From: JBHYDC01 sp051861205 | GTDB lineage: Bacteria; Pseudomonadota; Alphaproteobacteria; Rhizobiales; Pleomorphomonadaceae | Assembly (NCBI GenBank): GCA_051861205.1 | Contig: JBHYDC010000026.1 | Location: forward strand, 1-42,452 | Length of the DNA: 42,452 nt | Direction: 5' to 3' | Shown here: positions 8,472-16,800 of the stretch, one piece after another | Numbering within the stretch: position 1 is the first letter of the stretch | Layout: every line of letters begins with the position of its first letter | Notes under the pieces: model-generated | Databases searched by the model: none | Told to the model about the DNA's origin: nothing | The model's input: the letters and a program-made list of their open reading frames with translations, nothing else | Made by a program: the position numbers and the translations under genes

Positions 8472-8977
8472 TTTCGCGGCCCGAACCTCTCAATGCCGAT
8501 CACGATCTGTCAGCGTTCGATTGCGGTAAGTCCGCTCTGAACGATTGGCTGCGCACCTACGCGCTTGCCAATCAGGCCAAGGGCTTCACCCGCGTGATGG
8601 TCATCCGGGAGAACACGCGGGTGATCGGCTTCTACGGACTTGCACCGACGGCGGTTCCGCCATCGATCCTGTCCCGCAAGATGCGCACCGGCCGACCGCC
8701 TGATCCGGTTCCCTGCCTTCTGTTCGGCCAGCTTGCCGTTGATACTGCTTACGCGGGCAAGGGTGTGGGCAGCGCTCTTCTCCGTCACGCGCTGGAGCGT
8801 TGCGTTGCGGCGGCGGAGACAATCGGCGGGCGGGCGGTCATTGTTCGAGCGATCGACGGCGAGGCGGAGGAGTTCTGGAAGTCTTGCGGCTTCATGCCGT
8901 CGAGTTCGGATTCCTCAACACTGTTTCGGTCAATCGACGATATCGCCGCGTGGCTTGCGCAGACCGCATCGGACTAG
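8468..8977 (+). CDS. TacT-like GNAT acetyltransferase toxin
   Basis: This 169-residue protein has the GNAT fold: beta4 LFGQLAVDTAYAGKGVGSALL contains the acetyl-CoA-binding loop, and a C-terminal EFWKSCGFMPSS strand follows. In the TacT/AtaT families such toxins acetylate aminoacyl-tRNA and stop translation. The ATG at 8468 gives a 4-bp ATGA overlap with the antitoxin gene; an upstream start in the same frame lies inside the antitoxin gene and is rejected. The aromatic residue before the final Gly-Phe is Trp, where characterised TacT enzymes have a catalytic Tyr, so activity is uncertain. Its stop is 10 bp from the convergent gp14-like stop. Confidence 0.87.
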   Translation: MISRPEPLNADHDLSAFDCGKSALNDWLRTYALANQAKGFTRVMVIRENTRVIGFYGLAPTAVPPSILSRKMRTGRPPDPVPCLLFGQLAVDTAYAGKGVGSALLRHALERCVAAAETIGGRAVIVRAIDGEAEEFWKSCGFMPSSSDSSTLFRSIDDIAAWLAQTASD

Positions 8978-8987
8978 CCGACTTTTC

Positions 8988-9428
8988 TCAGATCTCGGGA
9001 AAGCGGAAGACGAAGCGCAGGCGGTTGCGCCACCACGGCACAAGCGAGACCTCCGCCACCGGATGGGACTCGATGGCGTGGATCATGCGATCGGGCGCGA
9101 CGAGGATCGAGCAATGCTTGGCGGGCGCGTTGTCGTTGATGGCAAAGAGCAGGAGATCGCCGAGTTCGAAGGCATCCAGCGCCAGCGGGATCATGTGACG
9201 GCTGGCGGCATCGGCCAGCGTCTCTTCACGCAGCGTCTCGGCCCAATCGCGCGAATAGGCGGGTGGGTGCTCGGGATCGGCGCCATAGACCGCGCGCCAG
9301 ACGCCGCGCACGAGGCCGAGGCAATCGCAGCCGACGCCCTTGAGCGCCGCCTGATGGTGATAGGGCGTGCCGATCCACGAACGCGCCTCGGCGATGATGG
9401 TGTCCCGGCCAGAAAACGAAATGCTCAT
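8988..9428 (-). CDS. NlpC/P60 tail peptidase (GTA gp14-like)
   Basis: This 146-residue NlpC/P60 cysteine peptidase carries the nucleophile motif CDCLGLV (Cys36) and a downstream His in AKHCSILV. In RcGTA the corresponding protein is a tail-tip component that helps open peptidoglycan during DNA entry. It starts with a 4-bp ATGA overlap with the gp13-like gene upstream, so translation is coupled. Its length is normal for the family, and all motifs look intact. Confidence 0.9.
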   Translation of the reverse strand: MSISFSGRDTIIAEARSWIGTPYHHQAALKGVGCDCLGLVRGVWRAVYGADPEHPPAYSRDWAETLREETLADAASRHMIPLALDAFELGDLLLFAINDNAPAKHCSILVAPDRMIHAIESHPVAEVSLVPWWRNRLRFVFRFPEI

Positions 9429-10312
9429 GTGATCTTGCCGCCGTCGTTCCCGGCACCCTGGTTCGGATAGGACATCGCGAAGTCGGTGCCCGGCATGTGC
9501 GGGAAGCCGCCGAAGTTGACCGTGTTAGCGAAGCGATCCCGGCAGGTGGCAAAGGTGCGGTCGCAGCCGGCCGTGGCGCTGAATGTGTCGCCGACCACCA
9601 CCGGTGCGCCCATCGGCAAGGCAATGGCGATCCGTGAGACGCCAGCGCTGGAGGAATGCGCCTTGATCTCGACTGCGAGGCCGTTGTTCACGCCGGAGGT
9701 CCAGACCAGCTTGCCGCGCGTGAGTACGCCGGAGGCGACGCCGGAAAGGCCGGAAGCGAGGAACTCGAAGCTATCCAGAACCTGCGTCACCGTGCCGGTG
9801 CCATTGCGCCCGGCAGCAAAGAGATCGATCCCGCAGCGCGCGTCGCCCAAATCCCAAGCGCAGGAGCGCTGGAAGATGCGGCCTGCCGGTTGATCGAGCC
9901 TGGCCGCAAGGCCGCGCAATTCGGCGGAGAAGGCAAGCTTGCCGCGCGAGACCTGTCCGAGATTGCCGGCGCGCAGGACCACGCGCTGGGCGACGTCCGC
10001 CCAGTTCACCAGATAGATCGTGACGGCGGCATCGTCGTAGCGCCCGCCGTGCAGATCGTCCTCGGTGAGCGCATCGGACGACAGCGCGCCCTGAACGTCG
10101 AGGTTCGAAACGGCCAGGCCGAGTTGTCCTTCGATGGCGGTCGCGGTGAATCCCGAGGCGGCCTTGTAGGTGACGGCATCGAAGACAAGGTCGCGATCGA
10201 AGTCGGTAAAGCCCATCACCACGCCGTCGCGGCGATCTACCCGCCAGCAGCGGCACAGCGTCGTGAGCCCGCCGGCAACGTGGGTTGCGAGCGCGGGAGG
10301 GAGAGTTTTCAT
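9425..10312 (-). CDS. DUF2163 / BR0599-family hub protein (GTA gp13-like)
   Basis: The 295-residue protein matches DUF2163 in its N-terminal half (CWRVDRRDGVVMGFTDFDRD) and the phage BR0599 C-terminal domain, which has conserved cysteines (CAWDLGDARCGID, GCDRTFATCRDRF) that resemble a metal or Fe-S site. It is a baseplate hub component linking the distal tail protein to the megatron. It overlaps both neighbours by 4 bp in the gp12-gp13-gp14 order. Confidence 0.9.
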   Translation of the reverse strand: MKTLPPALATHVAGGLTTLCRCWRVDRRDGVVMGFTDFDRDLVFDAVTYKAASGFTATAIEGQLGLAVSNLDVQGALSSDALTEDDLHGGRYDDAAVTIYLVNWADVAQRVVLRAGNLGQVSRGKLAFSAELRGLAARLDQPAGRIFQRSCAWDLGDARCGIDLFAAGRNGTGTVTQVLDSFEFLASGLSGVASGVLTRGKLVWTSGVNNGLAVEIKAHSSSAGVSRIAIALPMGAPVVVGDTFSATAGCDRTFATCRDRFANTVNFGGFPHMPGTDFAMSYPNQGAGNDGGKIT

Positions 10313-10899
10313 TCGAGGACTTCCACGAGGTCGATGTTGTTGACGATCTGCAAGTCCCAGGCGTTCGCCTGAACCGGCAGGCTGTCGGTGTCGAAGCGGA
10401 CGGGAACATCGAACTGGAACGAGGCGGTCGGTGCTGATCCCGGCGCGGAGGCAAAGGTGATCCGGCCCGTCAGCGTATCGATTGCGGCAGGCGTAACCGG
10501 GCTTCCGGCGATCTTTACCGTGACCGATCCGGCAACCGGCTTGGTGATCGTGCGGACGTGCTCATAGCTTGAGCGGTTGTAGCGCTTGACGATCTGCCAG
10601 ACGGTCGGCGTGATCTGCACCATCGCCTGATCGGCGGCGTCGAAATCGTTCCAGTCCTTGAAGCGGAACGAATAGGCCCGGCCCTTCACAACATGGAAGT
10701 GCGCGATCACCGCCGCCATGTCGGCGCGACTGCGGATGCCGGTCGAGATGTTCCAGCGGCCTCGGGCTTGCGACCAGTTGACGTTTCGCTGCTCGGCGCC
10801 CGAGGCGAGCGTGACAATCTGGGTCGAAAACCCCGGCCCGCCCGTCGCGCCGCGCCCGACCGAGCCCGGGAAGGCAATATCGAGAAACGGCTGCGGCAT
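10309..10899 (-). CDS. DUF2460 / TIGR02217 distal tail protein (GTA gp12-like)
   Basis: The 196-residue protein has the DUF2460 signature (GPGFSTQIVTLASGAEQRN, WNISTGIRS, SFRFKDWNDFDA). It is equivalent to RcGTA gp12, the distal tail protein that attaches the baseplate to the tail tube. The ATG at 10899 with GAGG upstream is preferred to a TTG two codons earlier. It starts the baseplate gene cluster; upstream lies the divergent RAMA-protein cassette. Confidence 0.88.
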   Translation of the reverse strand: MPQPFLDIAFPGSVGRGATGGPGFSTQIVTLASGAEQRNVNWSQARGRWNISTGIRSRADMAAVIAHFHVVKGRAYSFRFKDWNDFDAADQAMVQITPTVWQIVKRYNRSSYEHVRTITKPVAGSVTVKIAGSPVTPAAIDTLTGRITFASAPGSAPTASFQFDVPVRFDTDSLPVQANAWDLQIVNNIDLVEVLE

Positions 10900-10926
10900 T
10901 TCCAAACCTCACGAGCAGGACGGTGC

Positions 10927-10966
10927 TTGACATCCTCAGAGCAAAATAGCACTATAGCGCTATAGT
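10927..10966 (+). promoter_or_regulatory. Promoter with 16-bp perfect palindrome (operator)
   Basis: TTGACA (10927-10932) is a perfect -35 box. A weak -10 (CACTAT/ACTATA) follows at 17-18 bp and falls in the left arm of the perfect palindrome ACTATAGCGCTATAGT (10951-10966). A protein bound there would block the promoter of the rightward gene at 10988. The gene product's N-terminal DNA-binding-like segment makes autoregulation likely. Confidence 0.65.
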
Positions 10967-10987
10967 CAGTTAGCGCGGAGAGCGAGG

Positions 10988-11395
10988 ATGCACACCATCG
11001 AGATCGACTTTGAAGTCTTCAAGGCTTTGACCGTCCGTCGGGAAACAGAGGCAATGTCCTATAACGACGTCATCAGAGACATCTTGAAGCTCGGCAACGC
11101 ACGGGTAGAGCCAAGCGTGGCGCCTGCAGCTTCTGAAGCCTCTGCACAGGATTGGGTATGCAAAGGTGTTCGTTTCCCGGCCGGGACCGAGTTTCGCGCT
11201 AACTACAAAGGCGGCGTGTATTACGCGAAGGTCGAAGGCGGTGCGCTCGTCGTGGATGGGAAGTCAGTCACGAGTCCATCCGATGCGGCGAAGATCGTCA
11301 CAAACACGAACGTGAATGGCTGGACCTTCTGGGAGTGTCGCTTTCCCGGCGAGAGCCGTTGGAAGCTGATCAAGGGCCTTCGTAGCCAGCGCTGA
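10988..11395 (+). CDS. RAMA-domain protein with SeqA/RHH-like N-terminus
   Basis: This 135-residue protein is transcribed against the tail operon. Residues 1-36 (TIEIDFEVFKALTVRRETE, YNDVIRDIL) resemble the SeqA/ribbon-helix-helix type of dimerising DNA-binding start. Residues about 57-130 (GVRFPAGTEFRANYKGG, VDGKSVTSPSDAAKIV, NGWTFWECR) resemble the RAMA domain, usually found with adenine methylases and restriction systems and thought to sense DNA or its modification. The function is unknown; an autoregulated DNA-binding moron is the best guess. Its stop lies one base from the tape-measure stop. Confidence 0.75.
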   Translation: MHTIEIDFEVFKALTVRRETEAMSYNDVIRDILKLGNARVEPSVAPAASEASAQDWVCKGVRFPAGTEFRANYKGGVYYAKVEGGALVVDGKSVTSPSDAAKIVTNTNVNGWTFWECRFPGESRWKLIKGLRSQR

Positions 11396-11396
11396 T

Positions 11397-14300
11397 CTAC
11401 ATCCCTCGCATGCCGGAGCGAACGGCGCGCGCCAGTCCCGCCGCGATCTGCGTGCGGCTCGCGTCGAAGGCGGTCGGGTTCGGCGTCTGGATCGTGACGT
11501 TGACAACCGCGCCGCTGGATCGCGGATCGCCGCGTTCATAGGCGCGCGCCTCCTTTCGATTCAGCACGCGCTCGCCCCGTTGCAAGATCGCCGGCACCTC
11601 GTCGGGCTTGAGATAGGCGCCGTCATGGAAACGCGGCGCACCCGCAAAGACGTGGAGCGGAACCATGCGGCCGACGCCGCCAGATCTTGACAAAGAATCT
11701 TGGCCGACCAGCCCGCCATCGTGAAACAACCGCGAGAAGATGCTTCCGAGGATGCCGCTGCCTTGACCAAAGGTCGGCAGGTTCGAACCGAAGAGCAGGT
11801 TCTTCAGCGGATTGAGGAGCGCGAGCTTGATCATCTCGCGGTTCAGATCTTGAAGGGCGAGGCGTCCCGCATCGGCCCAAGACTTCCAGTCGAGTTTGCC
11901 TTGAGCGAGCACGTCGGCGAAGCGATCGAGCGCAGAACCGACGGCGGACTCGATCGCGCGATAAGCAGCGTCCTGCCGCTGAAGCTCCTGCGTCAACCGT
12001 TCGATCTTGCCGGCATTCTCGACGATGGCGCGGCCTTCCTCGCTTGCTAGATCGATCCCGCGCGAGCGCAAGCCTTCCTCGGCGCGCAGCTGGGCGATGA
12101 TGACGGAACGCTCGGACGCACTTTGGCCGATCAGCCCGATCTGGCGTTGCAGAAGAGTGATTTCGTCCTTCTGGTCTTCGACCGCTTGGCGACCGGCAAG
12201 TTGGCGATTGAGTTCGTCGATGCGCCGGGCATTGCCGATCGCGGATTGCCCTTCCGGGCTTGCCGCATCTATCCCGCGCTGGCGCAATTGCTGGATCGCG
12301 CGAAGGGTTGCCAGTTCCTCGGAGCGCTTGGCGACCGAAGCGCCGACAAGGGCGACCTGCCGTTCCAGCAGAGTGATCTCGTCGCGCTGATCGCGCAGCT
12401 GTTCCTGGCCGCGCAGCGTCCGGTTCAGGCCTTCGATCTGTCGGGCAGACTCGATATAGGCGCGGGCTTCCTCGCTCGCGAGATCGACGCCTCTGCGGCG
12501 AAGCTCCTGTTCGGCGCGCATCACGGCAAGCGCATCGCCGCGCGCCGCGACGGTCGCATTGATCAGCGCAACCTGCCGCGTCAGGAGTTCGATCTCTCGG
12601 CGGCGATCCTCGTTTGCGGATAGGGTCTGCGCGCGTTCCTGTTCGACGAAGAGCCGACCATAGGCTTCGCGCATCCGCTCAATGATGCGGGTGAGGGTTT
12701 CCTTCGCTTCGCCCTCGGCCAGCGCCCGGGCCGTCAGGAGCGGGCGAAGCGCCTGCTCAACCTGCATCACCTGTTGGGCCTTGGCCGAGGCGAGTGAGCC
12801 AGCTGCGACCGCATCGTTGACGCGCTTCTGGGCGGACGCCTCCGCCGTCAGATCGGCAACCTGCTTTCCCGCCTGCGCTGCCTGCTCGGCGATGCGTTCG
12901 CGCAGCGCCTGGCGCGCACGGGCTTCGGCATCGATGCCTTCGCGCGCCTGATCGATCAGGCCGGTCTTGCGGGCCTCCGCGCGCTCGGCCGCCGCGGCGC
13001 TTGTCTGATAGGCGTTCGCCAGCGCCAGCGTCGAACGGATCGACACCTCCGTCACGGAGGACTGCGCGACGACGGCCTGCGTCGCCGCATCGACTGCCGG
13101 TCGGAAGCGCGCGAGTTCTGCGGTGACGCGGCCATAGGCAGCTTCGACCTCGCCGACATCATTGAGCTTGGAGCGCGACAGGGGATCATCGAGCGCAGCG
13201 CGCAAGGTCGCCTGTTCACGGCGCAGGCGTTCGAGGTCGCGCGCGCCGGGGATGATATCGCGGGCGGTCTCACCGGCGCGAACCGAAAGCTGGTTCGCTC
13301 GGGCTTCAGCCGCAAGCCGAGCAGCGCGCTGCTGCTGATCGGCAAGCTGCGCTTCGATCTCGGCGATCCGGCGCTCGACCTGCGGCAGCATCAGCGGCAC
13401 GACATTGCCGCGGATGTTCTCGCGCAGCCGGTCGCGCTGCCATTTCAGGAAATCGCGTTCCTCCGACGGGTTGCGGCCATCGACGGCACGATCGACTGAC
13501 TTGCCGATAGCGTCAAAGGCGTTCGAGGCCTGGCGGGCGACATAGTTCCAGGCGCGCCCGAAAGCGTTGGTCGCCTGTTCGGCATCGGCCAGCGCGGGCA
13601 CGAGCTTATCTAAAAGAACCCGCTGCGCCTCGGTGCGGTTGTTCTGATCCACCAGCGTGCGGATATACTGGCGCATTCGGTCGTCGAGAAAGGCGAGCCG
13701 GGCGTTCAGGTCGTCAGCGCCGCGCACCGGATCGGCCAGCGCGGTTGCAAGCTGCTCGGCGCCGGCCTTGGTCTCTACGCCCATCGTGACGGCAAAATTG
13801 CGGGCGATGCCGATGGCGCGGCCCATTTCTTCCACGCCGATCTTGCCGGTGCGCAGGAAGGCGACCTCCATCTCGCGCGCGGCTGTGACCGAGACCTTGC
13901 CGGCTTCAGCCGCGCTATGGGCAACCCGTTCCAGGTCCGCGGCAGTGGCGCCCGAGGCGCGGCCGATGCCCATCAGGGCGGTTGTGACGGCGCGCGTCGA
14001 TATATCGTTCGCCACCCAGGCGGCGGTCAGGCCGGCTGCGGCAACGGCAACGCCCGCAACGATGCCGCCGACGACACCAAGCCCGGAACCGAACGCGACC
14101 AGCGTTGCGCGCAAGCCGCCGAAGGCCTGCGTCATCTGACCGCCCTGCTGCATGAGGATGGTCATCGGCGACATGCCGGTCGACATCGACGCCACCACGT
14201 CATTGAACGTGTATTGCAGCGTCAGGAGCTGGTTGCGGGTGAGACCGGTCGCGCCGCCCACACCCTTGATCGCCTGCGCGGTCTGATCGAAACGCTGCTT

Positions 14301-14762
14301 CGCCAAGCCTTGCGCGGCGGCATGTTCAGCCGAGGTGATCGCGCCCCGTTTGGCGAGCGTGGCGTATTCGGTGAGTTCCTGGTTGAGGCGGGCCTGCGCC
14401 GCGCCGAGAGGGTCGATCGCGGCGCGCAGCGCATTCGCCCGTGCCGCGAAGCTTTCCGCCTCCCGCGCCGCTTCCTCGAAGACACCGGCGGAGTCGCGGG
14501 CGGATTTCGGGATCGGGCGGTCAACGTTCAAAACAGTGTTGAACCGCTTCTGCGAGGCGTCGGCTTCGCCGGCCATGCGTGCGGCTTCGGCCAGGCGCTT
14601 CAGCCGCGCGACCTCGCGGTCGGTGGCGGCGCCGGAACGGTCCATCGCCTTTTCGACCGAGCCGAAGGCCGCTTGCCCGGATTGCCCGACTTCCTCGAAG
14701 GCTTGGCTGATCTCCGCCTTCCCCTCGACGCCGAGGCGGATGGAGACATTCGTGGCGCTCAT
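11397..14762 (-). CDS. Tail tape measure protein
   Basis: The 1121-residue protein is mostly alpha-helical. It has a lambda gpH-like N-terminal region, a hydrophobic glycine/alanine-rich stretch (about residues 195-260, including VVGGIVAGVAVAAAGL) and long coiled coils rich in Ala, Arg, Gln and Glu. Its length sets tail length. Residues about 721-936 consist of three tandem 72-residue repeats starting with R-[RD]/KD-E-I and sharing RGxDxAS. The C-terminus (FHDGGLVGQDS, RGERVLNRKEARAY, ATG overlap upstream) is typical of GTA-like tape measures. It starts in a 4-bp overlap with the chaperone extension frame. Confidence 0.93.
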   Translation of the reverse strand: MSATNVSIRLGVEGKAEISQAFEEVGQSGQAAFGSVEKAMDRSGAATDREVARLKRLAEAARMAGEADASQKRFNTVLNVDRPIPKSARDSAGVFEEAAREAESFAARANALRAAIDPLGAAQARLNQELTEYATLAKRGAITSAEHAAAQGLAKQRFDQTAQAIKGVGGATGLTRNQLLTLQYTFNDVVASMSTGMSPMTILMQQGGQMTQAFGGLRATLVAFGSGLGVVGGIVAGVAVAAAGLTAAWVANDISTRAVTTALMGIGRASGATAADLERVAHSAAEAGKVSVTAAREMEVAFLRTGKIGVEEMGRAIGIARNFAVTMGVETKAGAEQLATALADPVRGADDLNARLAFLDDRMRQYIRTLVDQNNRTEAQRVLLDKLVPALADAEQATNAFGRAWNYVARQASNAFDAIGKSVDRAVDGRNPSEERDFLKWQRDRLRENIRGNVVPLMLPQVERRIAEIEAQLADQQQRAARLAAEARANQLSVRAGETARDIIPGARDLERLRREQATLRAALDDPLSRSKLNDVGEVEAAYGRVTAELARFRPAVDAATQAVVAQSSVTEVSIRSTLALANAYQTSAAAAERAEARKTGLIDQAREGIDAEARARQALRERIAEQAAQAGKQVADLTAEASAQKRVNDAVAAGSLASAKAQQVMQVEQALRPLLTARALAEGEAKETLTRIIERMREAYGRLFVEQERAQTLSANEDRRREIELLTRQVALINATVAARGDALAVMRAEQELRRRGVDLASEEARAYIESARQIEGLNRTLRGQEQLRDQRDEITLLERQVALVGASVAKRSEELATLRAIQQLRQRGIDAASPEGQSAIGNARRIDELNRQLAGRQAVEDQKDEITLLQRQIGLIGQSASERSVIIAQLRAEEGLRSRGIDLASEEGRAIVENAGKIERLTQELQRQDAAYRAIESAVGSALDRFADVLAQGKLDWKSWADAGRLALQDLNREMIKLALLNPLKNLLFGSNLPTFGQGSGILGSIFSRLFHDGGLVGQDSLSRSGGVGRMVPLHVFAGAPRFHDGAYLKPDEVPAILQRGERVLNRKEARAYERGDPRSSGAVVNVTIQTPNPTAFDASRTQIAAGLARAVRSGMRGM
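11955..12602 (-). repeat. Three tandem 72-codon repeats in the tape measure gene
   Basis: Units start at 12602, 12386 and 12170, exactly 216 bp apart, and end near 11955. Each encodes [RK]-x-EI-x-LL-x-RQ[VI]-x-L[IV], then LRAxQxLRxRGxDxAS and IExxxRIExLNR-like blocks. The copies have diverged at the DNA level but keep exact length, as expected for a helical repeat in a molecular ruler. Confidence 0.85.
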
Positions 14763-15423
14763 GATGGATCAGCGTTCCGGCGATAGGCGTTGACGACGAT
14801 GGGTTCGATCTCGGGTAGGACATCGACGAGAAGCGGGTTCAGCGCGCCCATGGCGTGGGCGAGCATCAGGATCGCGCCGAAATCGAGCGCATAGACGCCG
14901 CCCATCACCGCGCGAACCTGCCCGGCCGAGCGCTTGATCACCGCCCAGGCCAGCAATCCTTCGACAGTTTCGGGCTCGTGCTCGTCATAGGGACAGCCCG
15001 CGCACCGGTTCGGACAGGCCGCGCAATAGCTTTCGCCGCCGTCGAAGTGCCACTGGCTGAGGGCGATCAGACGTTTTTTTCGTCAAGCCTCGTCAGCGCC
15101 GGGCCGACATAGAGCCGGTCGATGGCGTCGAAGGCAGGCCAGAGTTCGAGCAACTGCTCGATTGCGTCCTTGTCGGGATCAACCGGCTTGCCCTTGGCGT
15201 CGCCGATGCCCTCCCAGGCGACGATGCCGGTCTGGGCGAGCGCCCGGGTGAAGGTGGCGCCCGCCTCGATCGTCGCCTGTTCGCCGCCGACCTTCAGCGC
15301 TTCGCCCGCAGCGCCGCGCGCGATCAGCATTGCGGCGACCGAGACAGGGCGGAACTGGATGCGCACGCCGGGCAGCACATCGAGCCAGAAGGGCTCAGTG
15401 GACATGGGTTCGAGCTTGAGCAT
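14759..15423 (-). CDS. Tail assembly chaperone, -1 frameshift product (gpGT-like)
   Basis: The upstream chaperone frame (start 15423) reaches the slippery heptamer A AAA AAC (15073-15079) four codons before its stop. A -1 shift there gives RLIALSQWHFDGGE and continues to 14759. The extension has a Cys cluster (CAACPNRCAGCPYD) and a helical C-terminus. The extension frame has no ATG with a ribosome site before its middle, and its stop overlaps the tape-measure start by 4 bp. This is the lambda G/GT plan: a minor longer chaperone that loads tail tube subunits on the tape measure. The feature is given as one span; the frame changes at the heptamer. Confidence 0.82.
15067..15423 (-). CDS. Tail assembly chaperone (gpG-like)
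   Basis: The 118-residue protein begins MLKLEPMSTEPFWLDVLPGV with AAGGAG five bases before the ATG. It is a helical, acidic protein located between the tail tube and tape-measure genes, the fixed place of the G-type chaperone that binds the tape measure during tail assembly. It ends in LDEKNV, where codons GAA AAA AAC form the shift site for the longer product. Confidence 0.82.
   Translation of the reverse strand: MLKLEPMSTEPFWLDVLPGVRIQFRPVSVAAMLIARGAAGEALKVGGEQATIEAGATFTRALAQTGIVAWEGIGDAKGKPVDPDKDAIEQLLELWPAFDAIDRLYVGPALTRLDEKNV
15073..15079 (-). promoter_or_regulatory. Programmed -1 frameshift heptamer A AAA AAC
   Basis: The seven bases fall in the zero frame as (GA)A AAA AAC, the most efficient class of bacterial slippery site. 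They stand nine bases before the TGA end of the short chaperone frame. The downstream frame is open across and beyond the site for more than 100 codons. Confidence 0.8.
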
Positions 15424-15465
15424 GGTGGCTCCTTCGGGGTTTGGCAGATTGCGGGGAAGGGAAGA

Positions 15466-16737
15466 TCAGTAGGAGGCCACGTCATTGGTCAGAACGACGG
15501 TGCAGGTCTTGTTCAGCACGGGATCGAGCGCGGCAGCCCAAGCGAACGGCATCTGAATGCCGCCCGGCCCCTGAATTTGCCGGTTGCCGCGCGGCAGGAA
15601 CACGCGATGCGCGGTAAAGAGCAGCGACCGGCTGGCGTCAATGGTCCAGCCGAAGGCGATCTCGCACGGCGTGCGGGCGGTGGCCTGATCAAGCAGGCTC
15701 GTATCCTGAAACCGCGCATTGAGATTGCCCGAGCATTTGACGATGCCCGGATCGGTATCGGCGATGCGCCCGTCGGATCGGATGACCTCGATCTTTTCGA
15801 GGTTGTTCGAATACATCAATTCCGCCGAGACGATGTTGCCGAGCACCGCGCCGTTGCGGGTGATCGATCCCTGAAACTGGCTGAAACGCTCGACGTCGAG
15901 CGCAGTCGGCGTGCCAGCGCCCGTGGTGGTGGCGGTCGCCTCGCCTTGAGCAATCACGTTGACGCTCGCCGAGAGAAGCCCGGAGCGCTGTGCCTGGACG
16001 GACAGACTATTCGCCCGCGCGCCATAGTTCATGCCGAAGAAAGGCACGTCGGGAAGGCCGACCTCGATCGACATCGACGGCAGGGTCTGCGTGCCGGAGA
16101 CGAAGGTGTGGCCGTTCGCCCCGCCGGTGAGCGTCGCACCGGAGACCGTGCCGTTCGAGGCGGGCGCGGTCGATGCCGCCAGCGTGAAGCTGTTGCCGGT
16201 CGGGCCGAGCACGCTGCGGGTGATCACCAGCGTCGTGCCGCCGGTCTGCGTATAGGTTGCCTGTTGAACGGCAGGAACGACGCTGGCGGCAAGCACTGTC
16301 ACGATGTTGGTGAGCGTCGCGGCGAGGTTCGCGCCGATGTTGAACTGGTTGCCGGTCGCGCCGGAGGCGACGGCGGTGAACGCCGTGCCGTTGATGGTGA
16401 TTGTCGCGTTCACGGCGGGCTGCGCCGAGAACAGGATCGAGCCCTTCGCGGCGACCGTCGCAACCGTCGTCGGGTTGCCGAACAGCGCCTTCAGCCAGAA
16501 CCCGATGTTGCGGTGATCCATGGGAACGACGATGTCGCTCTCGTTCGATACCACGTCATAAGCAGGCGTGAGCGGATCGCGGCCATAGCCAAGGAGGTCG
16601 CTCTCGATCAGGGATTGCTCTTCGCCGAGATTGGCCGAAACGAAGGGCAGCTTGCGAAAGCCGGTGCCGGGCGTGACGCCATAAGTCGCTTCAAACACCG
16701 CAGCCATGACGGCGTTGGCGCCGCGTGCGCGTGCCAT
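15466..16737 (-). CDS. Major tail tube protein with inserted surface domain
   Basis: The 423-residue protein has the N-terminal sequence of alphaproteobacterial tail tube proteins (FEATYGVTPGTGFRKLPFVSANLG, IESDLLGYGRDP, PMDHRNIGFWLKALFG) and a C-terminal tube core. Between GNPTT and GHTFVSGTQTLPSMSIEVG, where relatives have only a few residues, it carries about 110 residues (97-208) rich in Thr, Ala, Gly and Asn (INGTAFTAVASGATGNQF). These read as an Ig-like or small beta domain on the tail surface. It forms the stacked hexameric tube. CAGGAG precedes the ATG. Confidence 0.87.
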   Translation of the reverse strand: MARARGANAVMAAVFEATYGVTPGTGFRKLPFVSANLGEEQSLIESDLLGYGRDPLTPAYDVVSNESDIVVPMDHRNIGFWLKALFGNPTTVATVAAKGSILFSAQPAVNATITINGTAFTAVASGATGNQFNIGANLAATLTNIVTVLAASVVPAVQQATYTQTGGTTLVITRSVLGPTGNSFTLAASTAPASNGTVSGATLTGGANGHTFVSGTQTLPSMSIEVGLPDVPFFGMNYGARANSLSVQAQRSGLLSASVNVIAQGEATATTTGAGTPTALDVERFSQFQGSITRNGAVLGNIVSAELMYSNNLEKIEVIRSDGRIADTDPGIVKCSGNLNARFQDTSLLDQATARTPCEIAFGWTIDASRSLLFTAHRVFLPRGNRQIQGPGGIQMPFAWAAALDPVLNKTCTVVLTNDVASY

Positions 16738-16800
16738 GGGAATACTCCTGTCGTTGTTGGTTCAGTTGCAAAGGCCCAAGCGAAGTCGAAGGGCCGTCGA

